Below, piece after piece: positions 41,902 to 50,661 of a stretch of 64,000 bases of DNA (position 1 is the stretch's first letter; every line of letters begins with the position of its first letter). Source of the stretch: Chitinophaga sp. CF418 (GTDB lineage Bacteria > Bacteroidota > Bacteroidia > Chitinophagales > Chitinophagaceae); assembly GCF_900142925.1 (NCBI RefSeq), contig NZ_FRCN01000010.1, forward strand, positions 248,001 through 312,000, written 5' to 3'. The position numbers and the translations under genes were made by a program. Under the pieces are notes generated by a model. That model searched no databases. It was not told the origin of the DNA and saw only the letters and a program-made list of their open reading frames with translations.

Positions 41902-42498
41902 ATGTTAAAAGTTGGTATTACAGGCGGCATAGGCTCAGGCAAAAGCACAGTGGCCAGGATCTTTGCACTACTCGGTGTTCCTGTCTATTATGCAGATGAT
42001 GCAGCCAAAACGATCATGCAGACGGATGCATTGCTGATAGAACAGGTAAAGGTACATTTCGGCAACCATATCTACGACAGCAATAATGTGCTGGACAGGG
42101 CCGCATTGGGCAAGATCGTTTTTAATGACAAGGATAAACTGGAGTTACTCAACTCTCTCGTGCATCCTGCCACCATCCGTCATAGTGACGAATGGGCCGA
42201 CCGGCAAACAGCTCCCTATGTGCTAAAAGAAGCTGCCCTCCTTTTCGAATCCGGTTCATTTCAGTTCCTGGACAAATGCATCGGTGTATCTGCCCCCCAG
42301 CCACTGCGTATACTGCGGGTGATGAAACGGGATAATATCAGCCGCAATGATGTACTGGCGCGGATGTACAAACAGATCGATGATAATATCAAGATGAAAC
42401 TGTGCGACTATGTGATCAGGAATGATGAACAGGAAATGGTCATCCCACAGGTACTGGCATTGCACAACACACTGCTGCAGCTGGCTGCCGGCAATTAA
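41902..42498 (+). CDS. coaE: Dephospho-CoA kinase
   Basis: Last enzyme of coenzyme A synthesis, phosphorylating dephospho-CoA on the ribose. The 198-residue protein has the P-loop GITGGIGSGKSTVARIF at residues 5-21, YYADDAAK with the substrate-binding Asp, and the LEx-type LLNSLVHPATIRH and VSAPQPLRILRVMKRD blocks. The ATG at 41902 is preferred to an upstream TTG. It ends the nusB-DUF1573-yajC-coaE run; the SNF2 gene begins 27 bases later. Confidence 0.95.
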   Translation: MLKVGITGGIGSGKSTVARIFALLGVPVYYADDAAKTIMQTDALLIEQVKVHFGNHIYDSNNVLDRAALGKIVFNDKDKLELLNSLVHPATIRHSDEWADRQTAPYVLKEAALLFESGSFQFLDKCIGVSAPQPLRILRVMKRDNISRNDVLARMYKQIDDNIKMKLCDYVIRNDEQEMVIPQVLALHNTLLQLAAGN

Positions 42499-42525
42499 CC
42501 CGATTAATTATAACCATATTATTAC

Positions 42526-45405
42526 ATGGGGAAAACCATCACACAAGGCAATAACAACAAACATAAAGCAACGCCTGTATTGCTGCTGGAACTACAGTCC
42601 AATCACCCTACCCCGGTGAAGATCAGTGCAGGTATGCTGAAAGAAGACGCCGGTGGCCGTACCTGCCAGCGCATGCCCCTGAACGATAAAAAGTCATTGT
42701 CCATCTTCAACACCCTGCCAGCCGGCGTACAACACCTGTTGCAGCCCTGCACGCAGGAAGCGATGGTGTATAAAGAACTGCAACTCAAGGAGAAATTCCG
42801 GGACAATCCCGTGAAATCCCTTACCCTGCAACAATTCGTGCAGGAAGGTATGCAGCAATACCTCTACCACACACTCCAGCAACTGCGGCCGCTGACGCCG
42901 GTATTACCCTGGTATACTATGATCACGGACGACAGTATGCTACTCAAACATACACGGCCTGCCACGGTAAACAACTTTCCACCTGTGCTCTCCTTTGAAC
43001 TGCGACGCACTTCCACCGGCGCACTGAGAGCGGCGGCGCTGGTTACCATCAACGGACAGGCTTTTCCTCTCTCCGATTTCGAGCACTACGGTTTTGTGCT
43101 ACGCAGCCGGGGAGAACTATTCATCCTCCCTCCTGCCGCGGCTACCACGCTGGAACAATTTCCCGGTGGATTTATGGACATACCGGCATATGAGGAAGCC
43201 ACCTTCATCGAACATACCCTGCCGGCCCTTAGTCAGCAGTATAGCGTTGATAAAAGCATCCTCCTGCAAAAAGAAATTATTGAGACTCCTCCGGAATGCA
43301 ATATCTGGCTGAGTGAACTGAATAAATCCTTCCTTGTACTAACGCCACAGTGGCAGTACGGCAACTTCAGCATCGAGGATACCAATGAACCGGTCATCTT
43401 CAAAGCGGAAGGCGATATCCAGTACGAGATCAAACGTCATGTGGAAGCCGAAAAGGAACTGATCGCCTTCATCCGCGCCTTGCATCCCCGCTTTGCGCAA
43501 CAGCGGAATGGCTATTTCTACCTCCCTTTCGCAGATGCGGAGAAGAGCCAGTGGCTGGTGAAATGCTATCGTAAACTGACAGACAGGAATATCGGCGTGT
43601 ATGGCATGGACCAGCTGCAGCACTTCAGGTACAACACCAATGTACCCGTCATGGACGTTCGCTGGCATGGTGATGACAAGGATACCTTCGATCTCGAAAT
43701 AGACGTCCATTATGGCGATATCCCCGTCGCACTGGCAGATATCCAGAAAGCACTACTGCACCGGCAGCCACACCTGCTGCTGAAAGATGGTACCATTGGG
43801 GTTATTCCCGACGAGTGGCTACACAAGTATGACCTCCTCTGGAAGCTGGGACAGGTCAACAAGGACAAGCTGAAACTGTCACGGCTGCATTTTACCGTAG
43901 CCCAGGAAATGCTGGATGCCCAGGGCACTGTTGTAAAGGAAAATGCGGTGGAGCAATTACAGCGCCTGCAGGCAAAATCAGCCGAACACTTTCCGGTGCC
44001 GGCAGCTATACAGGCACAATTACGCACTTACCAGCAGGCCGGCTTTGAATGGATGTGCCTCCTCGACGCCATGCGCTGGGGTGGCTGCCTGGCGGATGAT
44101 ATGGGTCTTGGTAAGACCCTCCAAACCATCACATTCCTGCAACATCTTTGTGAGAAATATCCCGGGGAAACACACCTCGTCGTGTGCCCTACCTCCCTTA
44201 TCTATAACTGGCAGGCCGAACTGCAGAAATTTGCCCCCGGCCTGCGCTACACCGTGTACCACGGCGGCAACAGGCAATATGATGCGGAACACTGGAAACA
44301 GCAGCAGCTGATCATCACCAGCTATGGCACCGTACGTAGCGATACGGCCGTTTTTACCACGCATGTATTCGGGTATGTCGTGCTGGACGAAAGCCAGGTG
44401 ATCAAGAACCCCTCTTCCCAGACCACCAGGGCCCTCCAGGTAATGCAAAGCCGCAACCGCCTGATATTGAGCGGTACGCCTATCCAGAACAATACCATGG
44501 ACCTCTATGCACAGATGAACTTTGCCAATCCCGGGCTGCTGGGTAACCAGGCCTTCTTCCGCTCGGAGTTTGCCATGCCTATTGACAAATATGCCGATGC
44601 CGAAAAGGCAGGCCGTCTGCGTAAACTGATATATCCCTTCCTGCTGCGGCGCACCAAGGAACAAATTGCACAGGATTTGCCGGATAAGACGGAGATCATC
44701 ATGTGGTGCGAGATGGGTGAGGAACAACGGAAATCTTACAACCGTATCCGCGACATGTACAAAGAAAAGCTCATGGCGCGCATCAATGAGGACGGAATGG
44801 CAGCCAGTACGATCTATGTACTGGAGGGTCTGACCCGCCTGCGGCAGGTATGTAACGCCCCTCAGCTGGTGGCGGAAGAGTCTCATGTTACCAGCTCTGT
44901 CAAACTGGATGAGCTGATGCGGGAGATCAGCGAGAACACCGGTACACATAAAGTACTTGTATTTTCACAGTTTACCGGTATGTTGCAGCTTATCGCCAAG
45001 TCCATGGAAAGTGAAGGCCTGCCCTTCTTTTACCTGGATGGCAGCACCAAAGCAGAGCACCGGCAGCAGTTGGTGAACCAGTTCCAGGAAGACGAAAATA
45101 TCAGGGTATTCCTTATCAGCCTCAAAGCCGGAGGCGTGGGCCTCACCCTGACCGCCGCCGATTATGTGTATCTTGTAGACCCCTGGTGGAACCCCGCGGC
45201 AGAGCAGCAGGCTATTGACCGTACACACCGTATCGGACAACAGAACAAGGTTTTCGCTTATAAGATGATCTGTAAAGACAGTGTGGAAGAGAAGATCCTC
45301 GCCTTACAGGAGCGGAAAAAGATGATTGCAGATGACCTGATCAGTGAAGATACCGGCTTTGTGAAAAAGCTGACAGAAGAAGATGTGGCATTCCTGTTCA
45401 GCTAA
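42526..45405 (+). CDS. SNF2-family DEAD/DEAH-box helicase
   Basis: A 959-residue Swi2/Snf2 ATPase that translocates on double-stranded DNA or remodels protein-DNA complexes. The first about 470 residues are a poorly defined region that may bind DNA. The ATPase core follows: DDMGLGKTLQTI (Walker A near 527-531), LVVCPTSLIYNW, DESQ at 621 in place of DEAH, LSGTPIQNN. The second lobe has LVFSQFTGMLQLI, ISLKAGGVGLTLTAADYVYL and DRTHRIGQ. Its role is unknown. It lies 27 bases after coaE but no restriction or defence partner gene is near. Confidence 0.9.
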   Translation: MGKTITQGNNNKHKATPVLLLELQSNHPTPVKISAGMLKEDAGGRTCQRMPLNDKKSLSIFNTLPAGVQHLLQPCTQEAMVYKELQLKEKFRDNPVKSLTLQQFVQEGMQQYLYHTLQQLRPLTPVLPWYTMITDDSMLLKHTRPATVNNFPPVLSFELRRTSTGALRAAALVTINGQAFPLSDFEHYGFVLRSRGELFILPPAAATTLEQFPGGFMDIPAYEEATFIEHTLPALSQQYSVDKSILLQKEIIETPPECNIWLSELNKSFLVLTPQWQYGNFSIEDTNEPVIFKAEGDIQYEIKRHVEAEKELIAFIRALHPRFAQQRNGYFYLPFADAEKSQWLVKCYRKLTDRNIGVYGMDQLQHFRYNTNVPVMDVRWHGDDKDTFDLEIDVHYGDIPVALADIQKALLHRQPHLLLKDGTIGVIPDEWLHKYDLLWKLGQVNKDKLKLSRLHFTVAQEMLDAQGTVVKENAVEQLQRLQAKSAEHFPVPAAIQAQLRTYQQAGFEWMCLLDAMRWGGCLADDMGLGKTLQTITFLQHLCEKYPGETHLVVCPTSLIYNWQAELQKFAPGLRYTVYHGGNRQYDAEHWKQQQLIITSYGTVRSDTAVFTTHVFGYVVLDESQVIKNPSSQTTRALQVMQSRNRLILSGTPIQNNTMDLYAQMNFANPGLLGNQAFFRSEFAMPIDKYADAEKAGRLRKLIYPFLLRRTKEQIAQDLPDKTEIIMWCEMGEEQRKSYNRIRDMYKEKLMARINEDGMAASTIYVLEGLTRLRQVCNAPQLVAEESHVTSSVKLDELMREISENTGTHKVLVFSQFTGMLQLIAKSMESEGLPFFYLDGSTKAEHRQQLVNQFQEDENIRVFLISLKAGGVGLTLTAADYVYLVDPWWNPAAEQQAIDRTHRIGQQNKVFAYKMICKDSVEEKILALQERKKMIADDLISEDTGFVKKLTEEDVAFLFS

Positions 45406-45487
45406 GAACCATGCCTTTCCGCCTGAGAACCTGTTCCTTCCGGCGAAGGCTTTTGAACGTGAACATTAATTTTCGAATATTTGTACT

Positions 45488-46603
45488 ATGTTAAATATCT
45501 ACAAATCACTTGTTGCCACATTGCTCATCTTTATGCTGGCTGCCCCTTCTGCCATTGTTCTTGCACAGGATGCACCCAGGATGCCTGAGGGATTTAACAT
45601 TCAACGCGGCGTAAACATCAGTCACTGGTTGTCACAATCTGGTGGCCGTCATGGTGTGGCCCAGGCCGATTATTTCACAGAAAAGGATGTCGCCTTGCTG
45701 GCGGATAAAGGCTTTGACCACATCCGTATTCCTGTAGAGGAAGCTGAACTCTGGGATTATCGGGAAGACAAATACAAAGATGCTTTTGCACTTTTACATA
45801 AAGCGATCGGCTGGTGTAAACAGTATCACCTGCGGGCGATTGTAGACATGCATATTCTTCGCAGTCATCATTTCAATTCGAAGAGCAGGGCGCTCTGGGA
45901 GGAATCTGCTGCGCAGGAGCGTTTCCTGCAGTGCTGGCGGGAACTCAGCGCGGAACTGAAGAAATACCCTTCTGATCTCCTTGCCTATGAGTTATTGAAT
46001 GAACCTGTTGCCGACAGCGCCTCTCAATGGAATGACCTGCTGGCACGCGGTGTTGCCCTGATCCGCGAGCTGGAACCTAAACGGGTGATCGTGATCGGCA
46101 GTAACCATTACCAGTCTTACGCCACTTTTCCACAGCTAAAAGTACCAGCTGGAGATAAACGACTGATCCTCAGCTTTCATTATTACAGTCCTTTCTACTT
46201 TACCCATTATAAAGCCAGCTGGACTGCCCACAAGGATTACAGCGGTCCTGTACATTATCCCGGCGCTACCATTACTTCAAAAGAGATTGCCCAACAACCG
46301 GCTACTATCCGCAATCTGCTGGCAGGTAGCTCGGAGGAGTATGATGCCGATATCATTGAGCAGCAGATCATGACAGCGGTGAAAGTAGCGCAGAAGCTCA
46401 AATTACCCCTTTATTGCGGCGAATGGGGCTGTCTGAACACGGTGAGTCGCAAAGACAGGTTGCATTGGTACAGGGATGTCAGAAAAGCCCTGGAAAAGAA
46501 CCGTATAGCCTGGACTATCTGGGATTATAAGGGCAGCTTCGGCATTATTGACGACAATGGTGAGCCGGATGACAAGCTCATAAAACTGCTGACAAGGGAT
46601 TAG
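45488..46603 (+). CDS. Secreted glycoside hydrolase family 5
   Basis: A 371-residue exported cellulase-type enzyme with a signal peptide (about 1-26). The TIM-barrel hydrolase of family 5 shows GVNISHWLSQSGG near the start, the acid/base Glu172 in YELLNEPVAD, and the nucleophile Glu312 in LYCGEWGCLN. HFDHIRIPVEE-type and FHYYSPFYFTHYK segments are also typical. Substrates may be beta-1,4- or beta-1,3-glucans or mannans; specificity is not readable. It stands alone before a repeat-rich convergent region. Confidence 0.9.
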   Translation: MLNIYKSLVATLLIFMLAAPSAIVLAQDAPRMPEGFNIQRGVNISHWLSQSGGRHGVAQADYFTEKDVALLADKGFDHIRIPVEEAELWDYREDKYKDAFALLHKAIGWCKQYHLRAIVDMHILRSHHFNSKSRALWEESAAQERFLQCWRELSAELKKYPSDLLAYELLNEPVADSASQWNDLLARGVALIRELEPKRVIVIGSNHYQSYATFPQLKVPAGDKRLILSFHYYSPFYFTHYKASWTAHKDYSGPVHYPGATITSKEIAQQPATIRNLLAGSSEEYDADIIEQQIMTAVKVAQKLKLPLYCGEWGCLNTVSRKDRLHWYRDVRKALEKNRIAWTIWDYKGSFGIIDDNGEPDDKLIKLLTRD

Positions 46604-46684
46604 CAATCCCGCTATTTCTGCGGAAAATCCACAATTACATCATCTTAGATCCTGTATAGTAACGGGATCCGCCACAATGCTTCC

Positions 46685-46791
46685 TTACAGATGCATATGT
46701 GTAGGGCATTTCATTGTTATCTCCTAACATCAAATCCAGTCTGATAAAGGAATTCCCCGCAATGCAATATTACAGATGCATATGTGTAGGG
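46685..46791. repeat. Two copies of a 22-base direct repeat
   Basis: Identical 22-base copies starting TTACAGATGCATATG and ending TGTAGGG occur at 46685-46706 and 46770-46791, 85 bases apart; each is followed by .ATTT. The core contains ATGCAT, a palindrome. Confidence 0.75.
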
Positions 46792-46803
46792 TATTTTCCC
46801 GGT

Positions 46804-46860
46804 ACTTCCATATCACTTCACCGGCATTTCCATATCATTTCACCGACATTTCTATATCGA
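46804..46860. repeat. 22-bp tandem repeat
   Basis: Two full units (46804-46825 and 46826-46847) differing at a few C/T and G/A positions share the core TTCCATATCA.TTCACCG, and a third partial unit starts at 46848. Degenerate inverted copies (GTGATAT, GGATATGGA) follow. Confidence 0.7.
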
Positions 46861-47265
46861 AGGGATATACATATGAGCCTAAAGTGATATCCAGATGACG
46901 GTATAAGGATATGGAGATATAGAGAACAAATAGAACCCAGACTGGGATTGAACCGATTTGGATACCAGGATAGCTGGGAATAAACACTTGAGGACGCTGG
47001 CTGGAAAGACTGGGGAGAATTTCTTAAAATCATGTTTTAGGCCCGTATTTCGCCTGTTTATTCAAACAGCGATACTTATCTGATTTAGAAGAGATGGAGC
47101 TGTATAAAGCCTGTAAAGTGGCAATAAAGGCAGATTTGCAGGTATAGTCGCGAAGTTTTGTTTTGGGTGTGAGCAACCCCAATTACATTAGGAGGGTTTA
47201 CTGAGGATAGGCCGTCCATTCAAGCCGCCCGCCACAGGTGGGCTAATGTTTGTAGCCTCCATGAA

Positions 47266-47296
47266 AAAAGCCCCTCGGTTGTACCGAAGGGCTTTT
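47266..47296 (-). terminator. Intrinsic terminator of secDF
   Basis: AAGCCCCTCGGT pairs with ACCGAAGGGCTT around TGT; the C-A mismatch is a G-U pair on the minus strand, followed by TTTTTTC. Confidence 0.8.
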
Positions 47297-47322
47297 AATT
47301 ATCAAACATTTTAGTTGAACAC

Positions 47323-50300
47323 TTATTTTTTCGCTGTAGCCGGAGCTGCTGCTTCTTTTACAGGAATCACTTCGCTTTCGTTAGAGAGCTCGTTCTTCTT
47401 GTCGAAGTCTACCAGTACCGGAGCCGCCACGAAGATGGATGAGTAAGTACCTGTTACCACACCGATCAACATTGCGAAGGCGAAACCGCGGGTTACCTCA
47501 CCACCGAAGATGAACAGGATCAGGATGGTCAGGAACACAGTCAGGGAAGTCATTACGGTACGGCTCAGCGTATCGTTGATGGCTTTGTTGATCACCTGGT
47601 CTCTGCTTGCGCCCTTCATTACACCTGTACGGAAGTATTCGCGGATACGGTCGAACACGATCACGGTATCGTTCATGGAGAAACCGATCACGGTCAGGAT
47701 CGCAGCGATGAAGTGCTGGTCAACTTCCAGTGCGAACGGAACGAACTCGCGGCAGTAAGAGAACACTGCCAGTGTTACCATCACGTCGTGCAACAGGGAG
47801 AAGATAGTACCGATTGAATATTGCCATTTGCTGAAACGCAACAGGATGTACAGGAAGATCACGATCAGGGACAGGATGGTCGCTTTCACGGCGCCTGCAC
47901 GTAAGTCGTCAGAAATGGTCGGAGATACTGTCTGGGAAGCTACGATGAACCTTGGTGAAGAGAATGCCTCATAAGTCAATCCTGGCTCGTAGTATTTCTT
48001 CAGACCTTCGTACAGTTTCTGTGTTACTTCTTTATCTACTGCTTCGCTCTGCTCATCGATCTTGTAGTTGGTAGTGATGCTCAGCTGGTTGCTGGTACCG
48101 ATTGTTTTAACGTAAGGCTCGTTTCCGAACTCTTTTTCCAGTGCCGCACGTACTTCATCAGACTTCATTGGCTGTTCGAAACGAACGGTGAAGTTACGTC
48201 CACCATCAAAGTCAACACCATGACGGAAACCATGGAAGAAAGAGGATGCACCTAAAGCAATCATGATGAATGAAATGATATAAGCGTATTTTCTCTTTCC
48301 TACGAAGTCGAAAGAAGCGTGTTTGAAGATCTTTTTAGAGATCGGAGTAAAGTATTCGAAGTGTCTTTTCTTGTTAGTCCACCAGTCTGTAACGATACGG
48401 GAAACCATGATACCACAGAACAGAGACAACAGCAAGCCGATGATCTGTGTGGTAGCGAAGCCCAGTACCGGACCGAGACCGAAGTAGAACAGGATGATAG
48501 CGGTGAGCAGGGAGGTAATGTGACCATCCAGTACAGGTGCGTAGGAACGTTTGTAACCGTCTTCTACTGCCTGCTGGTAGTTCTTACCGCGGCTCAGTTC
48601 ATCTTTAATACGTTCAAATATGATTACGTTCGTATCCACAGCCATACCTACAGTGAGCACCAGACCGGCGATACCAGGCATTGTCAGCGTAGCGCCGAGG
48701 GAAGCGAGGATACCGAAGGTGAACAGCAGGTTCAGGATCAGTGCGATATTAGCCACCCAACCGGCGGTGTTGTAATACACCAGCATCAGGATGAAGATCA
48801 CGATAAAGGAGATGATGAAGGATTTGGCACCAGCTGCGATAGATTCAGCACCGAGGGACGGTCCGACGATCTGCTCTGAAACGATCTTGGCAGGAGCTGG
48901 CATTTTACCAGACTTCAGGATGTTTGCCAGGTCGTTTGCTTCTTCCAGTGTAAAGCTACCGGAGATAGAAGAACGGCCACCTCCGATCTCACCCTGGATG
49001 GATGGAGCGGAATAAACGATGTTATCCAGTACAACAGCAACATAGTTCAGTGTAGCAGGATTGCTGGGATCTGATGGGGCCAGTTCGCCAGTCAGTTTTT
49101 TCCATTCTTTGGCACCAACCTGGTCCATCGTCATGGAAATTTCCGGACGGCCGCTCTGGTCGTAATCCTGTCTTGCGTCCACTACCCTTTCACCACTTAC
49201 ACGGGGAGCAGGGCTGATCGGATTTATTTTGATAGCATATACCGGCAGTGGTGCACGCTTATTTTCTTTGTCTTCAGCACCGTATATGAACACCAGGTCT
49301 TTAGGCAGTACATTTTTTACTGACGGGATCTTGAGGTAACGGCTGAAGGTAGCAGTATCGGAAGGGAGGATATTACCTACAACCGGGCCATAAGCAACGC
49401 CCTGCTGAGGATGATATCTTGGGAGGAAAATGCTGAAGAAAGGCTCAGCTTTTGCCAGTTCAGCTCTGCGCTCAGCTTCTGTCTTCAGAGAGTCAGCTTT
49501 GCCGGATTTTGCAGAGTCATTTAAGATAGCGGAGAGACTACCTGTAGTTGTGGTATCACCAGCAGCTTTTGCTACAGCAGCAGCACTGTCAACGGCCTGC
49601 TTGGCGGTTGTATCAGCAGCAGCCTTTGCAGGAGCAGCACCTACAGCAGCTTTGATGGCCTCGTTCATTGGCTGGAGGATAGTGGAGATGAACTGCTCAT
49701 CGTTCCTGTATACCTCACGGAATTCCAGGTTAGCGCTGGCCTGGAGGTATTTTCTCACACGCACAGGATTGTCAACGCCGGCCAGTTCCACAGAAATGAT
49801 ACCCTGGTTCTCATCCAGACTGATGTTAGGAGAAGCAACCCCGAATTTATCGATACGTTTCTGCAGCACCATGTAGGTATTTTTGATGGCTGCGCCTGCC
49901 TCACGGCGGATCACATCCAGTACCTTACTGTTGCTTGTATTGAAATCAATGTCTTTCTGGTATGCATTGGCAAAAATGGTAGAAAGACGGCCCTGAGGCT
50001 GTATTTCTTCATATGCCTTCCCGAACAATGTAACGAAATCAGACTGACTGGCTTTCTTGCGCTGTATAGCCAGGTCCAGGGCTTTGTTAAAAGCCGGATC
50101 CTGTGAATGGCCGCTCAGTGAACGGATCACATCTTCCACACTTACATCCAGTACTACGTTCATACCACCCTGAAGGTCAAGCCCCAGGTTCAGCTCTTTT
50201 TCTTTGGCTTTGTCATAAGTAACGTACCAAGGAAAACCCGCCATTTCTTTGTTACTGGTACTGTCCAGAATCCGTTGTCTTCTTTCCTTCACCAGGTCTG

Positions 50301-50505
50301 CCAGTGAGTCCTGATAAACAGCCTGCAGCTCTTTATTACCAGGATATTTCTGTTCAGCAGTTGGTAATGATTTGCTAATATCACTCTGGGCTTGTGCAAC
50401 TACTTTCTTCTCGTAGCCACGTACCAAAAACGTGAACGACAAATAATACACAGAGATAAGGATCAATGCACCGGCAAAAAATCTAACCAGTCCTTTAAGT
50501 TGCAT
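47323..50505 (-). CDS. secDF: Fused protein translocase SecDF
   Basis: Inner-membrane RND-type protein that uses the proton gradient to help the Sec translocon release proteins. SecD and SecF are fused in 1060 residues, as usual in Bacteroidota. The SecD motif LGLDLQGGMNVVLDV is at 107-121; the conserved SecD membrane blocks GMAVDTNVIIFERIKDELSR and the SecF blocks FHGFRHGVDFDGGRNF and GFSMNDTVIVFDRIREYF follow. The periplasmic P1 domain carries an Ala/Lys/Thr-rich insertion at about 285-355. The C terminus is also Ala-rich. A promoter-like element lies at 50541-50548. Confidence 0.95.
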   Translation of the reverse strand: MQLKGLVRFFAGALILISVYYLSFTFLVRGYEKKVVAQAQSDISKSLPTAEQKYPGNKELQAVYQDSLADLVKERRQRILDSTSNKEMAGFPWYVTYDKAKEKELNLGLDLQGGMNVVLDVSVEDVIRSLSGHSQDPAFNKALDLAIQRKKASQSDFVTLFGKAYEEIQPQGRLSTIFANAYQKDIDFNTSNSKVLDVIRREAGAAIKNTYMVLQKRIDKFGVASPNISLDENQGIISVELAGVDNPVRVRKYLQASANLEFREVYRNDEQFISTILQPMNEAIKAAVGAAPAKAAADTTAKQAVDSAAAVAKAAGDTTTTGSLSAILNDSAKSGKADSLKTEAERRAELAKAEPFFSIFLPRYHPQQGVAYGPVVGNILPSDTATFSRYLKIPSVKNVLPKDLVFIYGAEDKENKRAPLPVYAIKINPISPAPRVSGERVVDARQDYDQSGRPEISMTMDQVGAKEWKKLTGELAPSDPSNPATLNYVAVVLDNIVYSAPSIQGEIGGGRSSISGSFTLEEANDLANILKSGKMPAPAKIVSEQIVGPSLGAESIAAGAKSFIISFIVIFILMLVYYNTAGWVANIALILNLLFTFGILASLGATLTMPGIAGLVLTVGMAVDTNVIIFERIKDELSRGKNYQQAVEDGYKRSYAPVLDGHITSLLTAIILFYFGLGPVLGFATTQIIGLLLSLFCGIMVSRIVTDWWTNKKRHFEYFTPISKKIFKHASFDFVGKRKYAYIISFIMIALGASSFFHGFRHGVDFDGGRNFTVRFEQPMKSDEVRAALEKEFGNEPYVKTIGTSNQLSITTNYKIDEQSEAVDKEVTQKLYEGLKKYYEPGLTYEAFSSPRFIVASQTVSPTISDDLRAGAVKATILSLIVIFLYILLRFSKWQYSIGTIFSLLHDVMVTLAVFSYCREFVPFALEVDQHFIAAILTVIGFSMNDTVIVFDRIREYFRTGVMKGASRDQVINKAINDTLSRTVMTSLTVFLTILILFIFGGEVTRGFAFAMLIGVVTGTYSSIFVAAPVLVDFDKKNELSNESEVIPVKEAAAPATAKK

Positions 50506-50540
50506 ATTGTTTCGGGTTTATAAAAATTTTTTAAGAGTTG

Positions 50541-50548
50541 CAAAGATA
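50541..50548 (-). promoter_or_regulatory. Candidate -7 element for secDF
   Basis: The minus strand reads TATCTTTG, matching TAnnTTTG, 35 bases before the ATG. -33 not clear. Confidence 0.45.
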
Positions 50549-50661
50549 GAATTTAAATTGATATATTAAAGCCGTTCAGAGGTAGAAAAGGAAAAAGGTG
50601 GAATTAATTGATTATCAATACATAAACCCTTGCTTTTCTGCCAAAAATTAATCTTTATTTT

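Larger units (their letters stand above)
46604..47322. other. Repeat-bearing intergenic region between convergent genes
   Basis: These 719 bases carry no supported gene; an open frame at 46818-47033 on the minus strand is not protein-like. They hold two copies of a 22-base element (46685-46706 and 46770-46791), a 22-bp tandem repeat (46804-46860) with degenerate inverted copies to about 46925, and the secDF terminator at 47266-47296. The stretch 46930-47265 shows nothing clear. Confidence 0.6.

Noticed and set aside
42526..45405. Part of a DISARM or other defence island
   Set aside because: The SNF2 gene has no methylase, nuclease or DUF1998 neighbour; its neighbours are housekeeping genes.
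46920..47000. Possible tRNA on the minus strand (GGTTCAATCCC)
   Set aside because: A T-loop-like TTCAATC is present, but the flanking bases do not pair as a T stem, and no acceptor, D or anticodon stems could be built.
46818..47033. 71-codon minus-strand open frame
   Set aside because: It runs through the intergenic repeats, has no promoter or family resemblance and unusual composition.
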